From Oscillospiraceae bacterium (lineage in GTDB: Bacteria > Bacillota > Clostridia > Oscillospirales > Oscillospiraceae), in contig JAHHSJ010000008.1 of assembly GCA_020025295.1 (NCBI GenBank), forward strand, positions 1-47,185: DNA of 47,185 nt. The letters run 5' to 3'. Positions 1 through 7,491 of the stretch are shown in pieces (position 1 is the first letter of the stretch; every line of letters begins with the position of its first letter). Both the position numbers and the translations under genes were made by a program. The notes under the pieces are model-generated. The model ran no database searches and was not told the DNA's origin. It saw only the letters and a program-made list of their open reading frames with translations.

Positions 1-982
1 ATTCCCACTCAATGGTGCCGGTAGGCTTGGAAGTCAGATCGAACAGAACACGATTGACACCGGCGACCTCGCTGGTGATGCGCTGCATGATATGGGTCAG
101 CAGCTCGAAGGGCACATTCTCCACGGTGGCGGTCATAGCATCCACGGTATTGACAGCGCGGATAATCACGCACCATGCCTCGGTACGCTTACCGTCCTTG
201 CTGACGCCAACGCTCTTCATATCGGGGATAGCGGTGAAGTACTGCCAGACCTTGCCCTCCAGGCCATTCTTTGCGAACTCCTCGCGCAGGATGGCGTCGG
301 ACTCACGGACAGCCTCCAGACGGTCACGAGTGATAGCGCCCAGGCAGCGCACGCCCAGACCGGGGCCGGGGAAGGGCTGACGGAAGACCATGTTATCGGG
401 CAGGCCCAGAGCCAGACCGACCATACGGACCTCGTCCTTAAACAGCAGGCGGAGAGGCTCCACCAGCTCAAACTTCATATCCTCAGGCAGGCCGCCCACA
501 TTGTGGTGTGCCTTCACGCCGTCAGACTCAAGGATGTCAGGATAGATGGTGCCCTGAGCCAGGAACTCAACGCCCTCCTGCTTACGAGCCTCTTCCTCGA
601 ACACGCGGATGAACTCTGCACCGATGATCTTGCGCTTCTGCTCAGGATTGGAAACACCCTCCAGCTTGTCCAGGAAGCGATCCACAGCATCCACATAGAC
701 CAGATTTGCATTCATCTGGTTACGGAACACCTCGATAACCTGCTCCGGCTCACCCTTGCGCAGCAGACCATGGTTGACATGGACGCAGACAAGCTGCTTG
801 CCAATGGCCTTGATCAGCAGAGCGGCGACGACGGAAGAGTCAACACCGCCGGACAGTGCCAGCAGAACCTTCTTATCGCCGATCTGAGCGCGCAGCTCAG
901 CCAGCTGCTCCTCGATAAATGCCTGAGCCAGCTCAGGCGTAGTGATACGCTCCATGGTTGCGGGGCGAACATTATTTGCCAT
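1..982 (-). CDS. guaA: GMP synthase, ATP-pyrophosphatase (synthetase) subunit without glutaminase domain; stop codon just off the window
   Basis: Activates XMP with ATP and aminates it to GMP. The 327-residue reading frame starts at ATG 982, with a GGAGG site 7-8 nt upstream and an in-frame stop shortly before it. The PP-loop SGGVDSS lies at residues 44-50, and the family motifs AQGTIYPD, HHNVGGLPE, FKDEVR and PFPGPGLGVR follow in order. The C-terminus reads KPTGTIEWE, the usual end of GuaA, so only the stop codon is missing. The usual bacterial protein has about 200 residues of class I glutamine amidotransferase in front of this point; none is encoded here. A partner glutaminase subunit would have to come from elsewhere, possibly just off the left edge. 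Confidence 0.93.
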   Translation of the reverse strand, partial: MANNVRPATMERITTPELAQAFIEEQLAELRAQIGDKKVLLALSGGVDSSVVAALLIKAIGKQLVCVHVNHGLLRKGEPEQVIEVFRNQMNANLVYVDAVDRFLDKLEGVSNPEQKRKIIGAEFIRVFEEEARKQEGVEFLAQGTIYPDILESDGVKAHHNVGGLPEDMKFELVEPLRLLFKDEVRMVGLALGLPDNMVFRQPFPGPGLGVRCLGAITRDRLEAVRESDAILREEFAKNGLEGKVWQYFTAIPDMKSVGVSKDGKRTEAWCVIIRAVNTVDAMTATVENVPFELLTHIMQRITSEVAGVNRVLFDLTSKPTGTIEWE

Positions 983-1030
983 TATAGTTTCCTCCATCCT
1001 ATGTATATAGAATTTCCTTCAACTTTGTTT

Positions 1031-1059
1031 ATTATACTCGCCAATTACTCACAGTGCAA
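1031..1059 (-). promoter_or_regulatory. Sigma-A promoter for the GMP synthase gene
   Basis: On the minus strand TTGCAC (1054-1059) and TATAAT (1031-1036) are separated by exactly 17 nt. The predicted start leaves a leader of roughly 40 nt, too short for a purine riboswitch aptamer. Confidence 0.75.
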
Positions 1060-1090
1060 TCATTTCTATCTTAATTTTTTACACAAAACA

Positions 1091-1120
1091 GAATAATCTG
1101 AAGGACACCTTCACAGTATA
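1091..1120 (+). promoter_or_regulatory. Possible forespore (sigma-G type) promoter for the DUF421 operon
   Basis: GAATA (1091-1095) fits the sigma-G -35 form GHATR, and CAGTATA (1114-1120) differs by one base from CATWHTA, with an 18-nt spacer. No good sigma-A -35 is present. The match is to the Bacillus consensus and rests on short motifs, so it is only a candidate. Confidence 0.3.
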
Positions 1121-1147
1121 AGTAAACAAAATGGAGGGGTGTTTTCC

Positions 1148-1825
1148 ATGGTTATCGCATTTTTTCGCACGATCATCCTATATCTTCTTTTAATTATCGG
1201 CATCCGATTATTAGGCAAACGGCAAGTGGGCGAGTTGGAACCGGCGGAGCTGGTGCTCACCATGATTCTCAGTGATCTGGCTGCAGTTCCCATGCAGGAT
1301 TTCGGACTGCCGCTGGTGTACGGGGTTGTTCCCATCATCACCCTTCTCTGCCTCACCATGATTCTCAGCGTAGTGACCATGCGCAGCGTCCGGCTGAGAG
1401 GGATTCTCTGTGGAAAACCCAGCATCGTCCTGCGAAATGGGCAGCTCTGTCAGAATGAGATGCGCAAAGTCCGGATGACATTGGATGAACTGCTGGAGGA
1501 ACTCCGCTTGCAGGGCATTACCGATCTGACCACGGTGAAATACGCCATTTTGGAAACCAGCGGCTGCTTATCCGTACTGCTCTACGAGGAGCATCAGCCG
1601 GTAACCCCCCAACAGCTTTCCATTCCCTGCTCCACCCCTTCCCTCCCCATTATCATCATCAACGACGGACGAGTGCTGGACAAGCAGCTGCAATGGCTGG
1701 GCTATGATCGAAAATGGCTGCAAAAAGAGCTCAGGGCACGAAAATTTTCTGACCCCAAGCAGGTGTTTCTGCTCACTGCGGATGAAACAGGCGTGGTCTA
1801 CTGCGCCGGAAAGGATGGTCGCTAA
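1148..1825 (+). CDS. DUF421 (YetF-type) membrane protein
   Basis: A 225-residue protein with hydrophobic helices over about residues 1-75 followed by a soluble alpha/beta domain. The segment GKRQVGELEPAELVL after the first helix is the DUF421 signature. ATG 1148 is preferred over an in-frame GTG at 1139 because the GGAGGGG site (1133-1139) sits 8 nt from the ATG and overlaps the GTG. It runs directly into the DUF4363 gene, with the stop at 1823-1825 and the next ATG at 1826, so the two are co-transcribed. The molecular function of the family is not established; pairs like this occur in spore formers. Confidence 0.88.
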   Translation: MVIAFFRTIILYLLLIIGIRLLGKRQVGELEPAELVLTMILSDLAAVPMQDFGLPLVYGVVPIITLLCLTMILSVVTMRSVRLRGILCGKPSIVLRNGQLCQNEMRKVRMTLDELLEELRLQGITDLTTVKYAILETSGCLSVLLYEEHQPVTPQQLSIPCSTPSLPIIIINDGRVLDKQLQWLGYDRKWLQKELRARKFSDPKQVFLLTADETGVVYCAGKDGR

Positions 1826-2206
1826 ATGAGCCGTATTCGCATCTGCATTACAATTTTGATTGTTCTTATGTCCGTTTCTCTGCTGAACGGCGCCTACCTC
1901 CACTCCGTCACAGATCGGCTGGCCGCTCCTTTGGAGCAGGCCGGCATACTGGCCTCCAACGGAGATTGGGAAGGAGCCACAGCACGGACAAAGGAAGCCA
2001 GAGAGACTTGGGACCGCTACCAATTCTACTTTTGCATCACATTGCGCCGTGCGGACACGGATCAGGTGGAACTTGGGTTCCGCCAGATCATACCGCTTCT
2101 GCAATGGCAGGAGGAAGCGGAGTACAACTCCGCCAACGCCGCTCTCATCGCCAACATCCGTCTTTTAAACGGAACAGAATCGCTGGATTTGAAAAACCTG
2201 CTCTAA
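1826..2206 (+). CDS. DUF4363-type small membrane-anchored protein
   Basis: A 126-residue protein with one N-terminal membrane helix (about residues 5-23) and a helical extracytoplasmic domain containing a WEGATARTKEARETWDRY segment, typical of DUF4363. It starts on the base after the DUF421 stop codon, which implies translational coupling and a shared role. No catalytic residues are evident and the function is unknown. A strong bidirectional terminator follows immediately. Confidence 0.75.
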   Translation: MSRIRICITILIVLMSVSLLNGAYLHSVTDRLAAPLEQAGILASNGDWEGATARTKEARETWDRYQFYFCITLRRADTDQVELGFRQIIPLLQWQEEAEYNSANAALIANIRLLNGTESLDLKNLL

Positions 2207-2211
2207 TGGAA

Positions 2212-2247
2212 AAACCGCCCGAACCGGAGTTCCGGTTCGGGCGGTTT
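2212..2247. terminator. Bidirectional terminator between convergent genes
   Basis: A perfect 17-bp inverted repeat (2212-2228 with 2231-2247) whose arms begin and end with an A/T run. It lies between the DUF4363 stop and the end of the phosphodiesterase gene, so it can serve both strands. Confidence 0.85.
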
Positions 2248-2254
2248 GCTTCGT

Positions 2255-2995
2255 TTAGTGACGCAGGCCGGATTCCTTCAAAAGGGCTGCCACCCGGTCG
2301 GGATAGTTGGAGATGACGCCGTCCACCTCAAGATCGATCATGTGCCGAATGTCCTCCGGCTCATTGACTGTCCAAGTATTGATCTGCACGCCATGGCTCT
2401 TCAGATCGGCAGTTTCCGCATCGGTAAGCATATGGAACTGAGGGTGATAGGCCTCCACCCCATGGGACTGCACATAATTTCCCACATCCAAAATCCATGT
2501 TTCAGAAAGGAAGCCGCAGGGCAGCTCCGGAGCGATTTCCTTCATCCGCAGCACGGAATGATGATTAAAGGAAGAAATAATCACCTTATGCTCCATGTGA
2601 TATTCCAAAATCAGGTCATAGACCGCCTGCTCGATGCCGGGGTACTCATACACACCGGTTTTCAACTCAATATTGGTGGCGATGTCCCGATCCTGCACCA
2701 GTTCAAAGTATTCCCGCAGGGTGGGAATCTTCTGGAATCCGAACTGTCCGGCAAACCGATAGGAAAAGTCCACCTGACAAAGCTCCTTGTAGGTCATGTC
2801 CTTGACCCGACCCGTCCGGTCCGAGGTGCGGTCGATGGTTTCATCGTGAATGATAACCAACTCCCCGTCCCGGGTCAGATGCACATCAAATTCAATGCCC
2901 TCGCATCCAGCCTCCAACGCCTTCTCAAAGGCCAGCATGGTATTCTCCGGATAAGCACCGCTGAAGCCACGGTGTCCGTAATTTCTGCACTTCAT
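2255..2995 (-). CDS. Glycerophosphodiester phosphodiesterase
   Basis: Hydrolyses glycerophosphodiesters to glycerol-3-phosphate and an alcohol. The 246-residue protein shows the GDPD motifs: HRG at 8-10, PENT around 16-19, E35 and D37 in GIEFDVHLT, and H50 in IIHDETIDRT, the metal and acid-base residues of the family. There is no signal peptide, so it is probably cytosolic. The start at 2995 is chosen because family similarity begins at MKCRNYGHRG; a weak AAGGGG site is upstream. It is divergent from the amino-acid permease and shares a short promoter region with it. Confidence 0.93.
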   Translation of the reverse strand: MKCRNYGHRGFSGAYPENTMLAFEKALEAGCEGIEFDVHLTRDGELVIIHDETIDRTSDRTGRVKDMTYKELCQVDFSYRFAGQFGFQKIPTLREYFELVQDRDIATNIELKTGVYEYPGIEQAVYDLILEYHMEHKVIISSFNHHSVLRMKEIAPELPCGFLSETWILDVGNYVQSHGVEAYHPQFHMLTDAETADLKSHGVQINTWTVNEPEDIRHMIDLEVDGVISNYPDRVAALLKESGLRH

Positions 2996-3033
2996 TTCTG
3001 GTATTGCCCCTTTCGATGCAAGTTCTTTCTCCC

Positions 3034-3062
3034 ATGATACTCTGTTCTTCCCTCCGGGGCAA
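3034..3062 (-). promoter_or_regulatory. Promoter for the phosphodiesterase gene
   Basis: On the minus strand TTGCCC (3057-3062) and TATCAT (3034-3039) have a 17-nt spacer. It lies back to back with the permease promoter. Confidence 0.5.
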
Positions 3063-3074
3063 GGGGTTCTTTCC

Positions 3075-3103
3075 TTGACCCCAACGGAAGAACCCAGTAT
3101 AAT
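3075..3103 (+). promoter_or_regulatory. Promoter for the permease-hydrolase operon
   Basis: TTGACC (3075-3080), 17-nt spacer, TATAAT (3098-3103). A longer reading frame could formally start inside this -35 element, which argues that the true start codon is downstream. Confidence 0.85.
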
Positions 3104-3155
3104 TACCTGTATCATATATCATAACCTGATACTCTGGATGGAAAGTTGGAACAAT

Positions 3156-4313
3156 ATGAAAAAAATAACCGGTGAATCCAAACTCACCTTCTTTGAAGCG
3201 ACAAGCATCATCGTGGGTCACGGCGTCGGCGCAGGCATCCTGTCCGTCCCCTATCTGGCCTCGCACAACAGCCTTCGGGACATTCTGCTGGTACTCGGCT
3301 TCTGCTATCTTTTCAATGTGGTGCTGCACCTCATCATTGCAGAGCTGTCCTACAACAACGACGGCGCCCAGTTCATCCGCTGTTTGGATGCAGAGCTGTT
3401 CTCCGGCAAAATCAAGAAGGTCCTCACATGGGTGGCCTTTGTCACTCTGGGACTTTCCGTCATCTTCAATGTCAGCGCCTTCCTCACCGGCGCCGCCGCA
3501 GTCTTCCGCTCCTGGCTGGGACTGCCGGACATGGTGGGTATGCTCCTGTTCTACCTTCTGGGCGCAGGCGTAGTCTTTGTGGGCATGAAGCTGGTTGGCA
3601 TCTGCGAAAAAATTGCCGTCGGCTCCATGATCGCCGTGGTGGGCGTGCTGGCTGTGGCCACCTTCTGCTCGGATATGAGTCCCCTGCCCACCGGCTGGCA
3701 TGGCTTTAACAATGTGCTGGCTCTGTTCAGTATGGTGTCCTTCTCCCTGTCCGCCGTCATGTCCACCCCTCAGATCGTCAAGGGTCTGGAGGGCGATGTG
3801 AAAAAGATTCGGGGGGCGATTGCCTCCGGCCTTGCCATCAATGTGGGACTGATCTTCCTTATCACCCTTGTTACCCTGCTGAGTGCCGGAACCAAAATCT
3901 CTCAGGACGGCGCTCTGGTGGATATTGCGGCCCATCTGGGCGGCTGGGTCAGCATTCTCGGCTATCTCTTCACGCTGCTGGCGCTGGCCACCTCTTTCTG
4001 GGCCAACACCCTGAATCTCCGTGACATCGTCCATGAGCAGACCCACTGGGGCAACCACATCAGCTGGCTTGCCGCATCTCTCCCCTGTCTTGCAATCGCC
4101 TTCTTCGGTATCTCCACCTTCGTGGGCTTTACCCGTGTGGCAAGCATCATTCAGGTGGTTACCGGCATCGGTATTATCATCGCCTACAACCTCTCCCGTA
4201 AGCGCACCGGCTCGGCTCAGCTGGTGGGACGCTTTGGCACGCTCCCCTTCCAAATTCTTGTCGTCCTCTGCACGCTGCTTGCCAGTGTCGGAGCCATGCT
4301 TCCCGTCAAATAA
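3156..4313 (+). CDS. Aromatic-type amino acid permease (APC superfamily)
   Basis: A polytopic inner-membrane transporter of 385 residues with about eleven hydrophobic segments. The N-terminal IIVGHGVGAGILSVPYL segment is the unwound helix-1 substrate and ion site of the APC/HAAAP fold and resembles the Trp/Tyr permease family. ATG 3156 follows the promoter by about 50 nt; an ATG at 3138 is an alternative, and neither has a strong ribosome site. The hydrolase gene follows 15 nt after the stop, so they form an operon. The substrate is inferred from the family and not visible from residues. Confidence 0.8.
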   Translation: MKKITGESKLTFFEATSIIVGHGVGAGILSVPYLASHNSLRDILLVLGFCYLFNVVLHLIIAELSYNNDGAQFIRCLDAELFSGKIKKVLTWVAFVTLGLSVIFNVSAFLTGAAAVFRSWLGLPDMVGMLLFYLLGAGVVFVGMKLVGICEKIAVGSMIAVVGVLAVATFCSDMSPLPTGWHGFNNVLALFSMVSFSLSAVMSTPQIVKGLEGDVKKIRGAIASGLAINVGLIFLITLVTLLSAGTKISQDGALVDIAAHLGGWVSILGYLFTLLALATSFWANTLNLRDIVHEQTHWGNHISWLAASLPCLAIAFFGISTFVGFTRVASIIQVVTGIGIIIAYNLSRKRTGSAQLVGRFGTLPFQILVVLCTLLASVGAMLPVK

Positions 4314-4328
4314 CGAGGTGTTTCCCAT

Positions 4329-5237
4329 ATGAAGTTCATCCTTGTCCTTCTGATTGTGCTGCTCCTGCTGTTTGTCCTCTTTACTGAGGAGCTTTACCGC
4401 TATGTGTTCTGTCGGAAAAGCTCAGCTCTGTTCACCCGCCTGTTTGACTCCAAGGGCCACGAGCCGAACTACTACAAGGTGCGTGATGAGGCCGCAGACC
4501 GGCTGCGCACCGTCCCCTGTGAGGAATACACCATCCAAAATGAACGGGGTCAGGCACTGAAGGGCTTTTACTATCCCTGCGGCGCAGAGGGAAAGAAAAT
4601 CGTATTTCTGATTCACGGCTACCGCTCCGAGCATATCGAAACCGGCGGACTGTTCTATGAGTACTACAAGAGCCGGGGCATCGACTTCTTCTGCTGTGAC
4701 CACACGGCTCACGGACAGAGTGAAGGTCACTTCATCGGCTTTGATGTGTTCGAGTCCAAGGACTGCCTGCTCTGGATTGACTTCCTCCGGGAGAAATTTG
4801 GTGCGGATATTCAGATCATCCTCCACGGCTTCTCCATGGGCGGCGGCACGGTGCTTCAGATGAGCGGTCACTGCCCGGACAATGTGAAGTTTATCATTGC
4901 TGACAGCGGCTACAAAAACGCCAAAGCCTCCATGGAGCATCAGGTTGGCCCCATGTACCATCCGCTGCGGCTCATCAACCGTCTGGTGGCCGGCTATGAC
5001 TGGAACGACTCGGATGTGACCGACAGCCTTGCCCTCTCCCGTGTGCCCATTCTCTTTGTTCACGGCCAGCAGGACAAGCTGGTGCCCTACGAGAACGGCC
5101 CGGAGCTGTACGAACGCTATCAGGGCGAAAAGGACTGCTTCTTCCCGGAACGGGCACGGCACATTGAGGCCATTTACACCGATCCCGAGGCCTATGCCGA
5201 AAAAATCGACCAGTTTATCGAAACCTATCTGGACTAA
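4329..5237 (+). CDS. Membrane-anchored alpha/beta hydrolase
   Basis: A 302-residue protein with an N-terminal membrane helix (residues 2-19) and an alpha/beta hydrolase domain. HGYRSE at 96-101 provides the oxyanion loop, GFSMGG at 167-172 the nucleophile elbow (Ser169), and Asp249 (GQQDKLVP) and His278 (RARHIEA) complete the triad. Such proteins act as esterases or peptidases on unknown substrates. A GAGGTG site lies just before the start, inside the short gap after the permease, so it is probably translated from the same message. A T-tailed terminator follows. Confidence 0.87.
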   Translation: MKFILVLLIVLLLLFVLFTEELYRYVFCRKSSALFTRLFDSKGHEPNYYKVRDEAADRLRTVPCEEYTIQNERGQALKGFYYPCGAEGKKIVFLIHGYRSEHIETGGLFYEYYKSRGIDFFCCDHTAHGQSEGHFIGFDVFESKDCLLWIDFLREKFGADIQIILHGFSMGGGTVLQMSGHCPDNVKFIIADSGYKNAKASMEHQVGPMYHPLRLINRLVAGYDWNDSDVTDSLALSRVPILFVHGQQDKLVPYENGPELYERYQGEKDCFFPERARHIEAIYTDPEAYAEKIDQFIETYLD

Positions 5238-5252
5238 CATCCGAACATGGCA

Positions 5253-5287
5253 ACGGAGCGTATCGCATCCCGATACGCTCCGTTTTT
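5253..5287 (+). terminator. Terminator of the permease-hydrolase operon
   Basis: A 13-bp perfect stem (5253-5265 with 5271-5283), 5-nt loop, followed by a run of T. Confidence 0.88.
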
Positions 5288-5300
5288 CTGCTGAAACAGC

Positions 5301-5332
5301 AAAAAGCAGCGGTCACGAAAGTGACCGCTGCT
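5301..5332 (-). terminator. Terminator of the 7beta-HSDH gene
   Basis: A 12-bp perfect stem (5305-5316 with 5321-5332) with a four-base loop; on the minus strand it ends in a run of five T. Confidence 0.87.
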
Positions 5333-5362
5333 CTTCGTTTGATTGGTTTTGTCAGAGAAAGC

Positions 5363-6154
5363 TTAGTCCTGATAGAAGGAACCCATGTAGCGGATGTACT
5401 CATCCTCGGTGTGGTTGGCCTTCCAGTCATGGACGCTCTTCTTGTTGTGGTCGCCGCTGATGACGGACAGTTCCTTGCCCAGCTTCTCGAATGCCTCGTC
5501 CACGACAGCCTCGGGAGTCTGAGCCGCAGCCATAACGCGCTCACCGGCAGGACCGCCGGGCAGGTTGCTCAGCAGGCTGGGCGTGAGCGTGGTGCCCAGA
5601 GTGATGCACATGACATCCACATTGGTCTTCTCGCACTCGCAGGCAACAGCCTCGGTCATCTTCAGGATGTAAGCCTTGCCGGCGCCATACTGGCCATTCC
5701 AAGGAGAGGCGGAAATGCCGGTCATGGAGGACACATTGATCACAGCGCCTCTGTTCTGAGCGGCGAAGATCTTCATGTAGTGGTAGAAGCACTTCATGAA
5801 GGTGACCACATTGACATTGATCATGGCCTGATGCTTCTCCCAAGGAGTGTCCTGAATCTTGCCGAAGGAGTGCAGGCAAGCGACATAGGACATGAAGCCC
5901 ATATCCAGACCCTCGGTAGCAGCGAACACGGTCTCAGCAGCGTTCTCCTCGGAGAAGTCAGCACGGACGACCTTGTACTCAACGCCGTACTTTGCCTTGA
6001 TCTCTTCGCCCAGAGCCTGCAGCTTCTCCTCGCGGCGGCCGACCATGACCACATTCATGCCGCCCTCAGCGATCTTTTCGCAGAATGCCTTGCCGACGCC
6101 CTCCGTTGCACCGAGGATTACGCCCCACTCGCCATACTTTTCCTTCAGATTCAT
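5363..6154 (-). CDS. 7beta-hydroxysteroid dehydrogenase-like SDR (bile acid metabolism)
   Basis: A 263-residue classical short-chain dehydrogenase. The cofactor motif GATEGVG is at residues 15-21 and GRR at 39-41 suggests NADPH binding. The catalytic residues fall at Ser143, Tyr156 and Lys160. From memory, length, residue numbering and long stretches (for example GFMSYVACLHSFGKIQDTPW and the HTEDEYIRYMGSFY tail) match the Collinsella aerofaciens 7beta-HSDH, which interconverts 7-oxo and 7beta-hydroxy bile acids such as ursodeoxycholate. It is monocistronic, with its own promoter and terminator, and no other bile-acid gene is nearby. The gene could have been acquired by transfer; the activity is inferred from sequence. 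Confidence 0.85.
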   Translation of the reverse strand: MNLKEKYGEWGVILGATEGVGKAFCEKIAEGGMNVVMVGRREEKLQALGEEIKAKYGVEYKVVRADFSEENAAETVFAATEGLDMGFMSYVACLHSFGKIQDTPWEKHQAMINVNVVTFMKCFYHYMKIFAAQNRGAVINVSSMTGISASPWNGQYGAGKAYILKMTEAVACECEKTNVDVMCITLGTTLTPSLLSNLPGGPAGERVMAAAQTPEAVVDEAFEKLGKELSVISGDHNKKSVHDWKANHTEDEYIRYMGSFYQD

Positions 6155-6241
6155 TGTAATTTCCTCCGTTTAGTTTTTCAAATTCCAGTCTTTCTGCGCA
6201 GACACGCCTGTGCCTCGCTTGATGTCCTGTGGATTGTTTAT

Positions 6242-6270
6242 ATTTTAACATTGTTAACTACTTTTTGCAA
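6242..6270 (-). promoter_or_regulatory. Promoter for the 7beta-HSDH gene
   Basis: On the minus strand TTGCAA (6265-6270) and TAAAAT (6242-6247) with a 17-nt spacer, leaving a leader of about 80 nt. Confidence 0.65.
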
Positions 6271-6307
6271 TTGCCATTTTACATTTCTTTGATTTTTTTA
6301 CAATTTA

Positions 6308-6330
6308 TTCACGAATTATTGTGAACAATG
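6308..6330. promoter_or_regulatory. Inverted repeat upstream of the 7beta-HSDH promoter
   Basis: TTCAC (6308-6312) and GTGAA (6321-6325) form one dyad, and ATTGTGAACAAT beginning at 6319 forms a second overlapping one. They sit about 40 nt upstream of the -35 in AT-rich DNA, where an activator could bind. No regulator is assigned. The rest of 6155-6394 holds no other feature I can support. Confidence 0.3.
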
Positions 6331-6394
6331 CTGTTTTGTATGATAATTTTACAAAAGTTTCTTTCTACTGTTCCCACGGACCACACGCCCGTTG

Positions 6395-6438
6395 AACAAA
6401 AAAAGCGGCAGTATCCGATACCTGGATACTGCCGCTTT
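6395..6438 (-). terminator. Terminator of nrdR
   Basis: A 15-bp perfect stem (6402-6416 with 6424-6438) with a 7-nt loop; on the minus strand it ends in seven T. Confidence 0.9.
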
Positions 6439-6448
6439 AGGCGTTTTC

Positions 6449-6910
6449 TTACTTCTGCTTGTCAGCCAGGAGCTTATTCAGCTCATCCATAAAGGTGTCA
6501 ATGTCCTTAAACTGACGATAGACGGAGGCAAAGCGCACATAGGCCACCTCGTCCACATCCTTCATGTAGCGCATCACCAACTCGCCAATCTTTTCCGTGC
6601 TGGTTTCACGCTCCAGCGAGTTCTGAATCTCCTGCTCGATCTGGTCAGCGATCTTCACCAGACGGTCCATGGTCACGGGACGCTTTTCGCAGGCACGAAT
6701 CATGCCGCGCAGGACCTTGTCCTTGTCAAAGCTCTGACGGGAGCCATCCTTCTTCACCACCACCAGAGGCAAAGACTCCATGGTTTCATAGGTGGTGAAT
6801 CGCTTTCCGCAAGCCAGACACTCCCGGCGGCGGCGGATGCTTGCGCCCTCGTCGGCAGGACGGGAATCCACAACTTTACTTTCCAGATTGGAACAATAGG
6901 GACACTTCAT
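6449..6910 (-). CDS. nrdR: Transcriptional repressor NrdR of ribonucleotide reductase genes
   Basis: A 153-residue regulator with an N-terminal zinc ribbon (C3, C6, C31, C34) and an ATP-cone (about residues 46-136) that senses ATP versus dATP. It represses ribonucleotide reductase operons by binding paired 16-bp boxes. The start at 6910 gives the canonical MKCPYC N-terminus and an AGGAG site at proper distance; an upstream ATG three codons earlier overlaps that site. The likely target nrdG-nrdD lies at the right end of this window behind a perfect NrdR box. It has its own promoter and terminator. Confidence 0.97.
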   Translation of the reverse strand: MKCPYCSNLESKVVDSRPADEGASIRRRRECLACGKRFTTYETMESLPLVVVKKDGSRQSFDKDKVLRGMIRACEKRPVTMDRLVKIADQIEQEIQNSLERETSTEKIGELVMRYMKDVDEVAYVRFASVYRQFKDIDTFMDELNKLLADKQK

Positions 6911-6943
6911 AGGGCACACTCCTAATCATCTAATGTACCACAT

Positions 6944-6972
6944 ATTGTATCATCCCGCATATATCGTGTCAA
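6944..6972 (-). promoter_or_regulatory. Promoter for nrdR
   Basis: On the minus strand TTGACA (6967-6972) and TACAAT (6944-6949) with a 17-nt spacer. The spacer and -10 contain ATAT cores flanked by ACAC and GTGG fragments reminiscent of degenerate NrdR boxes, but their spacing (about 19 bp) is not the usual one. Confidence 0.8.
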
Positions 6973-6984
6973 CGAATTTTCCAT

Positions 6985-7485
6985 TTACCGCCACAGCACC
7001 GGCATCCCGTTCTCATCCAGCCGGACAATCACCGTCCGACCCATGGTTCCCCGCCGTACCCGGCAGAAACAGAACAGGGCCGGCACCGGAAACGGCGTGT
7101 GCTCCGGCCACAGATGGCAAAACTCGGTGCCCTGTTCCCACGCTCGGCAAGACCAACCGTTTTGACAGAAAATATGACGCAGAAACTCGTCCCCGAAGCG
7201 AACTCCCTGTCCCTGCTTCGGGCCGTCTGAGGTGCATAGCACCCGCTCCGGCGGAAAACTGCCGCTGCGCTCCAATTCCCGCTGAGAAACGGTTCGAGTC
7301 AGAGTAAGTCCACCCTCGCCCGGAGCCGGAGTGCCCAGCAGGGTGCGGTTTCCCTTGTGTTCCAACCACAGCTTGCACACGGTCTGCCGACCCGGGATGC
7401 GGCACCGAAACCGGACCCGTAATCCTTCCTGCTCCCAGTGGCAGCTGCCCACCACTCGGTTCTCCTCTATGATCGGAACTTCCAT
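6985..7485 (-). CDS. Protein of unknown function downstream of gatB
   Basis: A 166-residue soluble protein with no signal peptide or membrane helix and an unusually high number of cysteines (about nine) and tryptophans. I do not recognise a family. It is probably mostly beta-strand, with a C-terminal VIVRLDENGMPVLWR tail. It lies 58 nt after gatB on the same strand. A large hairpin covers its ribosome site (see the entry at 7492). Its product was not linked to any pathway by the sequence; co-transcription with gatCAB is possible. Confidence 0.65.
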   Translation of the reverse strand: MEVPIIEENRVVGSCHWEQEGLRVRFRCRIPGRQTVCKLWLEHKGNRTLLGTPAPGEGGLTLTRTVSQRELERSGSFPPERVLCTSDGPKQGQGVRFGDEFLRHIFCQNGWSCRAWEQGTEFCHLWPEHTPFPVPALFCFCRVRRGTMGRTVIVRLDENGMPVLWR

Positions 7486-7491
7486 TGCAAT

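Noticed and set aside
3075..3155. N-terminal extension of the permease starting at TTG 3075
   Set aside because: That codon is part of the -35 of a TTGACC-N17-TATAAT promoter, so it cannot be in the mRNA.
2925..4328. A 467-codon minus-strand open frame opposite the permease
   Set aside because: The translation is His/Gly/Gln-rich and lacks domain similarity; the permease frame has a promoter and membrane pattern.
6944..6972. NrdR autoregulation through boxes in the nrdR promoter
   Set aside because: Two partial matches exist but are degenerate and spaced about 19 bp, out of phase with known pairs; too weak to annotate.
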